From Nageia nagi (taxonomy: Eukaryota > Pinophyta), in NCBI GenBank assembly GCA_050084985.1, contig JBITNC010000002.1, positions 27,652,001 to 27,716,000 on the forward strand: a DNA stretch of 64,000 nt, in the 5' to 3' direction. The position numbers and the translations under genes are program-made. Of the stretch, positions 44,865-57,964 are shown one piece after another. The number at the start of each line of letters is the position of its first letter. The stretch's first letter is position 1. The notes under the pieces were generated by a model. The model ran no database searches and was not told where the DNA came from. It saw only the letters and a list, made by a program, of their open reading frames with translations.

Positions 44865-47249
44865 GATAATATATTATTGTTATACATTTTCTATGGTAGT
44901 TACAATTTATTTTTTTGTGAAAATTTGCTTCCATATTATTGCTATGCAACCTTTTTTTTTACCAACATTATTTGAATTAAAGTATAGTAATAATGTGTTG
45001 AAATACTTATCATGAAGTTGTTATAGTTGAAATTTGTAATTTATTTTAGAAATATTGAAAATTTTTCCATTTATTTTTACACTAAAAATATGTAACAAAA
45101 TTGCAAATTTTCTTACAACTTATTACAAATATGGTATATATGTATTTTACATAAAAAAGGGGAAAATATACCCTTGTTCATATAAATTAAATAATAGTTA
45201 TATATATATATACATACATATATATATATATATATATGTTTTCTAACAAAATTTGTGAGAACAAAATATTTGTTTGAAATAAAAATCTTTTTACATTGAG
45301 CTCAAATTTGTGAGACCCTCTTCTCCCTTTGCTTGCTATCATGCTTGTTGTCATGCAAACTTATGCCTCCACTATGGATTCTATAGTTCATCCTTTTTGT
45401 GACCTCTTCTACCACCACCATGCCACCCCTCCATGATCCTCTCCATGCTACTCCCCTTTTGCCTATGGCTCCTTAATGCTGCACCATTGTACCTTTACTA
45501 CCTCCTCATAGCCTCCTTTACTTTGCCATAGTATCCTCAACTCCATCATAGCCTTTTATTCCCTATTGTAGCCCCCTCCTCTACCTCAGTGCCACCCTAT
45601 CTCCTTAGTGAGCAAACATCTCCCTTAGTCCTTCTCAACTGCATGTCAATCTCCTCCTACATGACTCCTCCTATGTGACTCTCCCTTGTTCGCAATGCAC
45701 AATCACCTAGCCCTCACTACGCACTCTATGGTGCTCAACCCTCACTACCTCCCCTTTGTTCCTCAATGTCCAAACCATCATGTCTTTTATTTTTGGTTTT
45801 AATTACTATTTTCTTATTATATTGGTACATAGTAAAGGGAGAAGGCTCATACTTAATGATTTCTCAATCCTTTTTGGTTGGTGCATTAAATTTTTCTTAT
45901 TGCTTACAAGAAATGTTTTATTAAATGACCCCAAATTCTTCAAAATTGTCTACTCCAAATTGAAAGCATTATAATGATGTGTATGAAACTCATCATGAAT
46001 TTCCTTTAAAAATTGCCTTAGAGTGAGTAGATGGATAAAATTGCATTAAGGGTTGAGTAAGATATCTTCATTCATCTTAAATGCCTTTTTTTTGAAACAT
46101 GTGGTGAGTTCTCTAAATGTTAAATTTTTAATTGCTAAACCTTTTTTGCATTTTATAAGGTTAAAATATTTAAAATAAAAATAACATAGTGTTATTTTCT
46201 TAAATGTTAAGGAGTACATTTTTTTCCTTGAAATGCAATTTTTTAGCACTTATTACAATAAAGATATTAGTACAAAATTCTTAAGCTTTTAGGTAAGCTA
46301 ATAATTTTTTAGTATCTATTGAATGGGGGCATCTTAAAATGTTTTTTAAGTAAACAATGGGGAAATTTTATGTTTTACTTAAAAATATTAGAATTTGTTT
46401 ATGGATGCATGACTAGATTTTTTATACCTCTCTACATTCATTTTTTAATGCAAAGTGACAAATAGACTTATGCAAATTAAGTAAAATGCATGATTCCTAC
46501 TTAAATTTTTAAATTTAAATAATGCATGCTTCTTACTTATGCTTAGTACTTAACTTTTTTAAGTTAATGCATGCTTCTTGCTTATGTTTAGTACTTAAAT
46601 TTTTTAAATGAACACATCTGCATGTACATTCTACAACATGACTTGTTTGGAGAGCCCTAAGGTGAGGATATATGGACTAAAGCCTTTAAGTTCGATGATC
46701 CAAATGGTGAAAAGTTCATACTTGTCAATTACCCCTAAGTCCTCTATTGGTATGGACATAACTCCAATAGGTGGATAGATATGTGTGTAGTGATACCACA
46801 TGTTTGCATGTCCATTCAAGGATTATCCTAATAACCTAGGAGAAAAATTTGACACCTAATCAAGATTAGTAATTTGGTCAATCCAATAAATGTTATAACC
46901 TTAAAAATAGTAGGTACTTCTCCTTGTGAGAAAGTATAAAATTGACCAAGGAAAACTGGTTGAGGATTGGTACTACTTAGACTCCTCTTGTGTGGGCATC
47001 CAGGTGAAGGCCTAATTTAAGATAAGAAAACAAGCTTCAACTATGTCACTCTACATCTATGATTCTTGAGATGAGAAATGTATTTGGGTACATAGATTAT
47101 TTGAGTTGTAAAAAATTTGCACTTGTGAATCAAATCAAACATATCTCTAGTGTTAAATATAACATGTATTATTTACTTGGTTAAAACTTAATATTTAATG
47201 TTATTTATTAAACTACATGCTTATTATTTTTCATATTCTTATGTAGCAA
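44865..47249 (+). other. Leader of element D (remainder after element C)
   Basis: Non-coding leader homologous to those of A and C. It contains a C/T-rich block (45300-45770) and a TA/CATA microsatellite at 45199-45240. Confidence 0.65.
45199..45240. repeat. TA-rich microsatellite
   Basis: (TA)n interrupted by ACATACA, about 40 bp. Confidence 0.9.
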
Positions 47250-49023
47250 ATGGAAGAATCTTTTTTACCCAAACACATCCTTGATGGTTCCAACTTTGAA
47301 ATTTGAAAAATATGGATGAGAGATAAATTATAGGTAAGAAAGATTTGGTAAAAAATGAATGAGAACCTTGTACCTCCTATAAATGAGAAGGTATTAGAGG
47401 TTTACAACACAAATAATGAGCTGGCAACCTCCATGATTTACTATGTAGTTTTAGATGATGTGCTCCTAATGATTTCATCTTCAACCTTGGTAAAGGAAGC
47501 TTGGGATAAGCTTAAGAAAATCTACCTTAGCTCAAACTTTTCAAGAAGGTTTACCATTCTCCAAAAGTTGTTTCAATCTCATCAAGGGGAAGATGAATGT
47601 GATTTGCAATAAGTGGATCTACAAGGTCAAGTTAAATTCAAATGAAGATATTGAGAAATACAATGCAAAGTTGGGAGCCAAAGGTTTTCATCAAAAATAC
47701 AATGCAGATTATAAGGAAACCTTTGCTCCTATAGTAAAGATGCCTACTATGAGAATTATCTTTACTGTTTTTGTAGCTTAAAGATAAAAAGTTTTTTAAC
47801 TTCACATTAAGAGTACATTTTTCAATGGTGATTTAGATGTGGAAATCTTCATGAATAAACTAGAAGGGTTTATTATGGAAGGCAAAGAGTCCTTTGTGTG
47901 CAAGCTAAAGAAGTCATTATATGGACTTAAGCAAGCACCTTGAACTTGGTATAGAAAGATTTTAGGGTACTTTGCAAACATTAGATTCTTAAAATATTTT
48001 TTTGACTTTGATCTATATGTGCTCAATCAGAAAAAAAATGTTGTTTTGATTCTTTTTAATATGGATGATCTTCTAATAACTAAAAATAATAATGAAATTA
48101 TTCAAGAGTGCATATTCAAACTTAAGACAACATTTAAAATGATTGATCTTGATCTCTTGCACTACTATCTTGGAATGTAAGTGTATCAATACAAAGATTG
48201 TACTTATCTTAATCAATTTAAGTATATATCAAACATCTTGTAGAAGTTTGGATTGAAAGAGTGTAGATATGCTACAATCCCATTCTCTCCTAGAATCTTT
48301 GTTTCTCTAAGTTTCAACTCTTAGTTGGTTGATGCTATAACTTACAGGTAATTAATTGGTAGTCTTTTATATTTGACTATATCTAGGATAGATATTGCCT
48401 TTGCAATGAATCTAATGGTATGATTCATGTAGAAATTATATGTTGAACACCTCAATGCTATTAAGCAAATTTTAAGATATGTTGCAGGGACTAAAGATCT
48501 TGCTCTTAAGTATTCTAAGTTGCCCTTATTTGTTCCTTCTAGATTCTCAAATTCTAATTATGGGGGAGATAGAGATTACAAGAAATCAACCTTTATGTAT
48601 GTGTTTAGCATTGGTTTAGGTGCTATCTCTTGGGCTTCCAAGAACTAGGCTACTATTTTCTTTTCAACCATAAAAAATGAATACTAGGCCATGTCTGTTG
48701 TAGACTAAGAAGCCATTTGGTTAAAGCATCTTCTGAAAGAAATTGGGTATGAGTAAGGTGGCTCATCTTTTATTTCTTTAGATAATCACTTGATTATTTC
48801 TTTGAATAAGAATCTTGTGTTCTATCAAAAAATAAAATATATGGAAATCCATACCTATTTTATCAAAAAGAAGGTTTTTGATGGCATCATACACCTAGAG
48901 TATTATCCATCCACCTTAAACTCCACTGATTTGTTCACCAAGCCCATCTCAAAAGCTTAGTTTTGTAAGCTTAAGTATGCTATTGTGTTGGTGAAGTTAC
49001 CCTCAAGTGGGAGTGAAGTTTGA
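47250..49023 (+). pseudogene. Internally deleted copia gag-pol of element D
   Basis: GAG starts at 47250 with MEESFLPKHILDGSNFEI and stays recognisable to SRRFTILQKLFQSHQGEDE at about 47598. It then joins directly to reverse transcriptase, beginning ICNKWIYKVKLNSNEDIEKY. Protease and integrase, about 1.2 kb or more in relatives, are missing. Reverse transcriptase has N-M-D-D where Y-V-D-D is expected (about 48060). RNase H shows DSNYGGDRD-like and SSTLNSTDLFTKP-like blocks (the first as N-S-N-Y) and ends with TGA at 49021-49023. Confidence 0.85.
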
Positions 49024-49703
49024 ATTCTTATGTTGAATTCATATTTGTGATGATAACTTGATTTTGTTATACACCTTTGTGGTAAGTTTGCTCTGTGTGA
49101 GGCACTTATTGTAGACATTTTTAAAGTAAAAAGATTGGCCAATATAGCTCTATTTAGTTATCCATGTGTGAATAAATCTTATGTTTTTTTTTCACTATTC
49201 AATTATCCATATATGAGGAACTCGTATGTGCATGCTCTATTTTGTAATAATAACCAACACATTTTTTATATACAGTAGATGACTATGAGTTTTTGGCATG
49301 GCATCTTCATGATGACTTATAGTGCACCATTGATCAGTTCATGATGGAATTTGTGTGATTCATCTATCCTTACTAATATGAATATGTTGCATCTAACTGA
49401 TCTTATTATTTGAGCTACTTATGACTTGTAAGTTCTTTGAGATTGCAAGTTACTTATTTCAGGTATGTAGGCTCTTGGAGACTCTTCATGACTTTCAGTT
49501 GGATGACTACTTCATATAGATTGAAACTGATTATGGTTAATGATTGTATTTGATAAATTAGTGAGTCTCAAACTAAATCTTTCTTACTTCACAAATATGT
49601 AAAATTGTTTCATCTCCATTGTATCTGTTTGGAGGAGAACTCTCTTGTTTTCTCTCTTTCTTCTCTCTTATTCACTCTATTCCAATATTGCATTAAAGGG
49701 GAG

Positions 49704-50201
49704 TGTTGGAATGTATAATTTATTATTGTAAAGTTTATGTAATAATATTTTATGTAAGTTCACTAATACTTAAGGGTATTATATGATACCTTAAGTACTT
49801 AAGTGAATATGATAATGTAACTTGTCCTACACTCCATGTCATGAGCATGCCCCTTTGGTAAAAAGATGTGCATGTCATGCTTTTGTACATTGGATAAAAG
49901 GATGATTCAAAGAGGTATTTTGACCTATAAATAGAAGGATTCCTCTTTGTGATCATATACCAATTGTGGAGTAAAGTTATGCTATAAGATAGTGTTTAGG
50001 AGAAAACAGTAAGAGGATTGTAAGAGTTCATATTTGTTAAGAAGAGAGATCTAGTTAATGGATGTACTCCTAGTTGGAGGAACCAATTACATCTTATGTT
50101 ATCTTTGTGAGATTGCTTTGTGAGTTTGTTAGATATGTATTGTGAGCTTTCATATGATCTTAAGAGTTTAAAGCTATTCATATTATAGTTCAATTCTCTC
50201 A
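49704..50201 (+). repeat. 3' LTR of element D
   Basis: 498 bp, partner of 35751-36247, followed by the CATGT target duplication. Confidence 0.92.
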
Positions 50202-53113
50202 CATGTTGGTAGTTTCATTTACTCAAGTTATAAATGTTTAAAATTGAAACATAAAGAAAAAAATCATATACTATATACTGAGGATGATCTTGATTGAAGA
50301 TTGGAGGCTCCTTCATTCTATATAATGAGATCAAGAAGAAAGAAAAGTCCAAAGGTAAAATGCAAGAATCTAATATCAAGGAGACAAATATGGGACTATA
50401 AAAATTTAAAGATAAAATTCATCATTAATTCTAATAGGGAAAATAGAAAACCTAAGAAGCATAAGATCTAGTGCCAATGTTCACCACAAAACCAATGTAG
50501 TTGCACATATATAACTGAGTAAGAAAAAAAGTCCAAGAAATGCTCTATAATGAAGATACTCCATCCTTTGAATCTAAGATGAATAATTCCAATACAAAAG
50601 AAGAATATGAAGTTAAATGATAGAAAAATCCTAATATAGAGGTTGAATGTTGTAGTTATTTTAGGGACATCAAAAAGGATTTTCCTAAAGTAAATTTTCT
50701 TCTACATATTAACGTGATTGTAGATTCCATAACTAGTTATGAATCACTCTCATTCATAGATTTATTTTCACAATATAACCAAATTAGAATTAATCCAATT
50801 GATATGCATAAAATAATCTTATACACACTTTAGGGTGCTTTAGATTACAAGGTAATGCCTTTTGAATTGAGATATGTAGGTTCTACTTTATCAAAGGGAC
50901 ATGGTAGCCATGGTCCATAATTTGATCCATGAAATAGTTGAATTTTATATGGATGACATCTTAGTAAAATAAAAAAAGGAAGATCATATAAGAGATCTTA
51001 TTATTATTTTTTAAAGACTGAGTACATACAAACTTATATTAAAATGCTAAAAAGTATCTCTAGTGTCTCAAGTGGAAAATTGTTAGGCTTTATTATCTCC
51101 AAAAGAAGTAATGAGATTGATCAAAAGAAAGTTAAAGCAATTACCAATATGCCATATCCTAATAATCTGAAGCAACTAACATGTATTCAATAAAAGGTGT
51201 AAGTTGTGATAAGAATCATATTTTAGTTGACCGATATGACTACACCTTATACCCATATCCTTTAGAAAGAAACCATGTTTGCATAGGAATCTAAATGTTA
51301 AGCTGCACTTGAATACATAAAAGGATATTTACTAAATCCTTGTATTTTATCTCTTGCCAAGCATTCCATGCCTTTATATTTCTATATTTGTTCTACTCAA
51401 CATGCCTTAGGGACAATTCTTACAAAAAAATTCAAGGATGATAAAAAGAGCAATTTACTATATATCCAAGATATTTCTTGAGCATGAAACCAGATATACA
51501 CCAATAGAGAAATTTATTTTTATATTGTTTATGCTTTAGAAAAGTTGGGATACAATATTATTACCTTAACACAACATTTTGTTGTTGCACAAGTTGATGG
51601 AATAAAATATCTTTGATCTAAGTCACACCTCTAAAGAAAGATAACCAAGTGGATCGTGATTCTTGAATAATTTTACCTTTTCTATATGCATAAAAAGGCC
51701 ATAAAAGGGTAATGTATAATATATTTCTCAGTAGATAATCCTTCTCAATAATTAACCCCTTGCCATGAAGAATTTTGATATGTGGTTGTTTGCTTTTGAT
51801 GGATCCAAGTGCATGAGAGGAGTGTGGAAAATAATTATTATTATCACTCGTCAAGATGAGATTATTCCTATGGCATGCAAACTTGCATTTTACTATACCA
51901 ATAACATAGGTGAGTATATATATGGCTCTGATTTAGGGATTTAAGGATGTTATTCAACCCAAAGTTTGAAATATTAATATTTAAGGAGATTATCATCTTG
52001 CTATAAATAAGATTAATGATGTATATAAGACAAAGGATGAGAAATTGGTTCCTTAAATCAAACTAGTTGAGGATATCCTAAATTCTCATTTTGAAAAGGT
52101 TTAAGTTGAAAATATCCCATGAAGGAATAATATATTTGTTAATGCATAGCCAATGTAGTTTCTTTAACACTAATTACATCTTAATATGAAGATACAATCA
52201 TAAGGATAAAGAGTATTAATAATTTATATCATGTTATTAATTTTGATGATATGATCAATGTTCATGATGTACCTTTTCATAATGTACCTTATCTAAATGC
52301 TTATTTTGTGGTACCTTATGAAGCTTGGTATCCTGATATATATAAATAAATCAAAGATAGAACCTTGCCAAAAACTTGCGAATCCAAGAATCAAAAGACA
52401 GGGCTCAAGAAGATAGCTTCAAGGTAGTCATTATTTCTAATACACTATATAAAAGTTCCTTTTAAGGAATATTCTTTAGGTATCTACTTCCTATTCAAGC
52501 TGAAATTTTTATTGAAGTGTATGATGGTCAAAGTGGAGATCATTTCAATGGTAGAACCATGCATCATAAACTCATAAGATTGAGATATTATTGAACATAT
52601 ATGCTTCATGATTGTATCACTCATATGAAGAAATGTGTAACTTATAAAATATATGCAAATATATAATTGACACCATTTCATAGCCTTCATAAAATAGTCT
52701 CTCCTTGGCCATTTTCTATTTGGGTGGTAGATCTTATTAGAGTTATTAATCCTAAATCAAGGGTGGGATAAATATTTATTATGATAACCATCGAATAACT
52801 TACAAATTATTATAAAGCTATCCCACTCAAATTATCCAAAGGACCTCAGCTTATTAAATTCTTTATTGAAAATATCATTGCAAGATTTGGCAATCCATCA
52901 AATATAATTATAGATAATTGTCCTAACTTTAGACAAAAGGATATTATAAATTTATATAAAATATTCAAAATTCAAAAAGAATTTGCTTCATCATATTATA
53001 CCCAAGTAAATGGATAAGATAAAGATACAAATAAGATCGTTGTCAATATCTTATGCAAAATATTAACAAAGCATGATACAAATTGGCATGAACATTTGAT
53101 GTATGCTTTGTGG
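50202..53113 (+). pseudogene. Gypsy pol: reverse transcriptase, RNase H, integrase (first part)
   Basis: Reverse transcriptase at about 50690-51200 reads VNFLLHINVIVDSITSYESL, then FSQYNQIRINP and, further on, SSGKLLGFIISKR, which is Tat-type. An A/YVDD equivalent is seen only as a degraded I-L-Y-G-x-H block near 50945. RNase H runs from about 51760 to 51990. The integrase zinc domain is near 52510-52640 (VYDGQSGDHFNGRTMHHKL, with H...H and C-x2-C remnants). The integrase core (W-V-V-D-L-I, DNCPNFRQKDI, YYTQVNG) is at about 52700-53110. It stops at ...YALW (53113), at the CACTA insertion. Many stops. Confidence 0.8.
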
Positions 53114-53423
53114 CACTACTATAAAAAGGCTATTTAGCATCAAAGTGGACATCATAGTTGGGAAAAATATTTCTTTATACAATTAGCATTAGTAGGCATC
53201 AAATATATATTTTAAATTTTTTCTTTTTATTGATGCTATATTTGATACTAGGTCTAATGCCAAATGACATCAAAACTAGCATTAGGAAATGTACAGATCA
53301 TAAAAATACATGTGTGGATAATCAAAAATACATCTCAATCATCCAAAATTTAAATAATCAAATGACTATGGTTTATACATACATCAAAGACTTTAAAAGA
53401 ATATTTTTATCATATTTTTTTGG

Positions 53424-53505
53424 TTGTAAATGCCTTGCTAGCTATGTATGCAAAATATGGAAGCATAGAGAAGGAACACACTAAAATGAGAGATTTGCAA
53501 CAAGG
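53424..53505 (+). pseudogene. Captured PPR fragment 1
   Basis: Reads VVNALLAMYAKYGSIEKEHT, then KMRDL. The xxNALLAMYAKxGSIE pattern is the hallmark of plant PLS-class PPR repeats. Confidence 0.8.
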
Positions 53506-53554
53506 TTTATACATACATTAACAAATCTTTAAAACCATATTTCCATAAAATGTT

Positions 53555-53806
53555 ATGGTTATGAATACCCTAGTATATATGTATGGAAAATGTGGAATCA
53601 TAGAAAAGGCACATGAACTATTTGACAAGATGCATGATGTAAACATAATTTCATTAATTACAATGATTGGAGGATATACAATTCATGGTTATAATAAGTA
53701 TACCCTTAAAATGTTTGATCTGATGAAGTACTTGGGAATAAATCCTAATCTATGTACATATATCAACTTTCTGACATTAATTATGATGCAAAATAATAGG
53801 ATTTAA
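53555..53806 (+). pseudogene. Captured PPR fragment 2
   Basis: A continuous frame of 83 codons: MNTLVYMYGKCGIIEKAHEL, FDKM, ISLITMIGGYTIHGYNKYTL, then FDLMKYLGINPNLCTYINFL. It covers about two PPR motifs. It is followed by a stop and AT-rich transposon sequence. No start context, organelle signal or E/DYW domain is seen. Part of the gene between fragments 1 and 2 is missing. Confidence 0.85.
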
Positions 53807-54026
53807 TTTTTAAAAATTTGCCAAAATTATTACTTCTAAAGTGAAATATGATGTCATTAAAATGATGTAAAACTACTTAAACCTAACATGATATATGAAA
53901 TTAAACTCAATTTGTGACATGATTTTTGACATGCCTCCTAGTGTCATTTGCATCATCAGAATACAAATCAAAAGTTGTTAAAAAAGACACTAATTCCTAA
54001 TCTTAAATAATTGAAACTTAGTAATG

Positions 54027-54500
54027 TGGGCCTACAAAACTAGTATTATATTAGCTACAAGTTGCACTCCATACTTCTTAGTCTATAATGATGAAGCTAT
54101 TTTACCTTTGGAGGTTGAAATTCCATCATTAAGGATCTCATTAGAAGGAACAATACCTAATGAAGAGATAATATCTGCAAGGTTGGATCAATTATAAGGC
54201 CTTAATGAAAGAAGAGTAAATGACCTTGAATACCTTAATGTTTATCAAAATATGATCAAGAAGGCATATAGAAAGAAAATAAGACCAAATAAATTTAAAG
54301 TTGATGATCTTGTAATAAAGTAAAAACATCATAAAATCAAGTTGGAACAAGAAAATAAAGGAAGTTTTGATTCTAACTGAATTGGACCATTCATTGTCAA
54401 AGAAAAATATCATAATGATGCATATAAGCTACATACTATTTATGGAAAAGAGCAAAAAATTACAATCAATGTCATGCATCTAAAGCCCTTCTATACATGA
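54027..54500 (+). pseudogene. Gypsy integrase C-terminal part
   Basis: Resumes with WAYKTSIILATSCTPYFLVY, then EAILPLEVEIPSLRISLE, a basic DDLVIK block and a final MHLKPFYT with TGA at 54498-54500. This is the usual end of Tat/Ogre pol. Two or three stops are present. Confidence 0.85.
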
Positions 54501-57500
54501 TTAGAACCAAAAAAGTCTATCTATTTTTGATTTCTTAGCATAGGGTGATTTTAGCAGTGAGAACTTAGTCTCAAGATTGTATATTTCAAAGGAATTATAT
54601 TTTTTCATTCTAGCACTACTATTGGGTTGCATTTAGGTTTTTGCACTAGTTTCAAATTAATGTCAAGTCCTTGATTCTCAGAAAAATAGTCATATATAAA
54701 AATTCTCAAAAAGAAAAATTCAAAAAGTTATTTTCCATCTAAGAAAAGGAAAGTCATTCAAAAGAGATTTTAAAAAATGCTACATCAAAATAGGTCACTT
54801 ACATCTTTCTTTGGGTTATTCTTCATACAAAAGTTACAGTTCAAATGTCCATGGTATATCGACCATATTCCATAGCACCAATGTTGACTTGAATGCTAAC
54901 GTTGGAATGCATTTCTTATTTTTACCAAAGGCTTAAAAATCCAAGTTGTTGGTGATATGTAAGGTATATGTAAAGTTATCTCATACATTATATTTTGTTT
55001 CTTAAAATTATAAGAATATGATTATTATACTTTTATGATCCTTAAGGTGCTCATATATATTCATGTTTGTTTAAATTTGGCCAAATTTATCCAAGTATAT
55101 TTATAGTCTATTCAAATGGTATCCAAGTTTGTCTAAGTCATCAACTTTTTCCAATATTTGCCTAAGTTATCAAATGTTGCTATATGTTGTCAAAGTTCAT
55201 TATAGAGTTATCTCAATAAGTCCTAAAGATGAAAAGCTTAGATTTGATAAACAAAGAATACAATTATTTAAATAGATGATTCTCAAGTAATAAATATTAT
55301 TGCTTAACACTAACATTGGGAGGAAAATCAAGTGAAGGCAATATTTTTCATAAGAAAAAACTTGGGACCATGTCTCTAGGCATCTCAAAGGATGTTTTCT
55401 CAACTTAATATTTTTGTTCTATTGTGCACTGCTATGATTTCTAAAGTTCCTTAATTGCAAATACTCTTAAATGTTTTATCCATTGATATGAGTTTTAACA
55501 TTTTTCCTAATAATAATGGTATCTTATATCTTTTAATTTTTCTTCCATTTATGTTCCTTTATCATTGATATATCAATGGATGATGAAAGCTTACAAATTG
55601 ACATGAGAGAGTTTCTTTCATTTATTATACTTTTGCTAATGAAAAACCTATGGAAAATGAAAGATCTGATTTCTAATTTAAAATAATATATTCTCACATT
55701 ATTTATTGGTTTGGATATAATTAACCATCATTAGTGTGCACACATATTCCCAATGATACATAGGGTAAAGGGTACCCATAGTGACATAGTTCATTATGAT
55801 GAATTTAGAACTCCCAACAGTGTAGATAAAAGGATACCCAAAATGATATAACTCATTGTGAAGATTCATTTTATTATTTTTGGTTGCTTAAATTATCACT
55901 TATAATTATTTTTACTATTTTATGAACATATTCATTGGTTGGTTAGTAACCAACACTATGATTGCTTTTATGATCACCTTTGTTGGTTGGGTTATTAACC
56001 ATCACTACTTATGATATGATTAAATCTTTGGAGTTCCTTTCATTAATGAGTCTTTTAATTATCAATACTATAATTAAAGATCACAAAATCAAGCATTATA
56101 GGTAATTTTAAAAAATTTTGAGGTAATCAAAATTAAGTTAAATTCTAAATAATAATAGGTTAAAAATTAATAAAGCTTGTTTTATTTGAGAATCTAAAAA
56201 AATATTAATAATACAATAAAATTAGAAGATATAAAAGAAAATAAGATAGAGAAAAAGATCATATGATATTGTTAATTCCACACATCAATGTCAAGGATGA
56301 TTAATTTTTATATTTTGAATTGAATTGCAAAAAAAATTTCAAACATGAAGTTATTAATTAAAATAGTTTTATTTTTATGTAAATAGTTTGATGGATATAT
56401 TTATGAAGATTTGTTATCTTTGTTAATGAAAGTAAAATGTTAAAAAAAAAGATTTATTAATAAAAAAGTAATATAGTAAGTTTAAATGAAATATTAATAT
56501 CATATTATTATTATTATTATAACATTAATCATTTCATTTAAGAACTTTATGGTTACTGTTGGAACATTGATGGTCTATGTGAATAAGCTCATGATAAAGA
56601 TTTGATTGGTGGTAAATCAATGTACTTTGATATTAGTCTTGATAACATTATGTATAGTAATAACAATAATAAAAGGTTGATGTTGTTGATAGTCATATGA
56701 AAGGAAGTAGTTCAATATTGATGATAATGTTTGAACTATAGAAAATGACTTGTAAACATTCTCAACTAATAAGGAAATGAATGAAAAAAATATAAGGAAA
56801 AAAAATGTATTGGTTACAAAGAGTAATCATGTTAGGAAATTAAGTTTTTAAATGGATATTAATAATACTAAATTAATATTTTTTTTAATATAGTAGATCT
56901 TCAACTTGTAAGGAATCAATTGCATGCAAAGATAAGAAATTCCTATTATAAGGATATTGTAATTATAGTAGCGTAGATACACAAATAATGATACATGCTC
57001 AACATATAAAATATATTAAGTTATAAAGGTACAAATAAAAAAAAATATATGACATATTATCTAGGGTGTTATATTTACTACATGTATATTGTTGGATATA
57101 GAAGTAAAGACATTTATGGTTATATAGAGGGAAGTACTTTAAACATGCCCAACTTAGTATATAACATTAAGTATTAGAGATCAAAAATATCTAAATTTTC
57201 ATTTTCCTTTTATTTAAGTGAAGAAAGGTAAAATTTAGTATTAATAAATTAGAGGACACATCAAAGGAAGGAATTTATCCTTTGTTTAACTAGGTTTATG
57301 ATATAAATAAATATTAATTTTGCATACACATGATTGTAAAAAATTCATATGTTTAAGAGAGGAGTTATTTTGTGTGTTTCTTGTCAACTTATCATTATCT
57401 CCTTTTTGTTATTGAAAGCTACACTCATGTTTGTTCTTCATCATCTGTTGGCCTATGATCTATGATATATATGAGACTTGATGGTTTTGAACCAAATTTT

Positions 57501-57964
57501 TTTATTATGTGGATGTTTAAGTTTTTTGTATTTATGCATGATATTTTTATGTTTTCATATGATATTTAGGATGATTTCAAAGAAAAATTCATGATTGATA
57601 AGAAAGATGATACCTATACACCCTAAAGTTGATGCTGAGATAATAGAAATGAAATCCCCTTAAGAACATGATCCTAAATATGAATGAACACTTTTGTGAA
57701 GATGAAAATTAAAATCTTAATATTTAGGATCATTTTAGCTTTTGATCATGCAATATTTCTAATTATTTAGATAAAAAATAAAATTAATGTTTTCTATACA
57801 GTAAATGAAAATTTTATCATTTTGAAAAGTGTAGAAAAATTTCTTAACATATTTTTGATCTAAATGCCCTAGATGGCTAGCATTAACATTGTTGGCAGTG
57901 TTGATGCTAGGATGCATGTTCAAACACACTCTATTTTTTACTTTTATTTAAAAAATCAAAAATA
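54501..57964. other. Non-coding 3' region of gypsy unit
   Basis: About 3.5 kb with no domain. It contains an imperfect duplication around 55750-55870 (GGTACCCATAGTGACATAG / GGATACCCAAAATGATATAA) and a repeated GTTGGTTxGxTAxTAACCA motif at about 55935-56000. Long non-coding 3' regions are common in this lineage. Confidence 0.5.

Larger units (their letters stand above)
35751..50201 (+). mobile_element. Ty1/copia element D, host of nested element C
   Basis: LTRs are at 35751-36247 and 49704-50201, both starting TGTTGGAATG and ending CTCA. The target duplication is CATGT (35746-35750 and 50202-50206), a perfect match. A primer site, TGGTATCAGAGC, lies at 36250-36261, and a polypurine tract AAAGGGGAG lies just before 49704. 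The interior is interrupted by the complete element C (36508-44859). D has lost most of gag, protease and integrase by an internal deletion near 47600. It was inserted into the gypsy protease region. Confidence 0.93.
53114..54026 (+). mobile_element. Small CACTA element (913 bp) carrying PPR gene fragments
   Basis: The left end is CACTACTATAAAAAGG. The right end, on the minus strand, is CATTACTAAG. Flanking 3-bp repeats are TGG (53111-53113) and TGG (54027-54029), again the CACTA target length. Sub-terminal GCATCAAA/GATGTC-type motifs recur near both ends. It splits the gypsy integrase in the middle of the conserved A-L-W-A-Y motif, which continues exactly at 54027. The interior holds two pieces of a PPR gene and no transposase, so it is non-autonomous. 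Confidence 0.82.
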
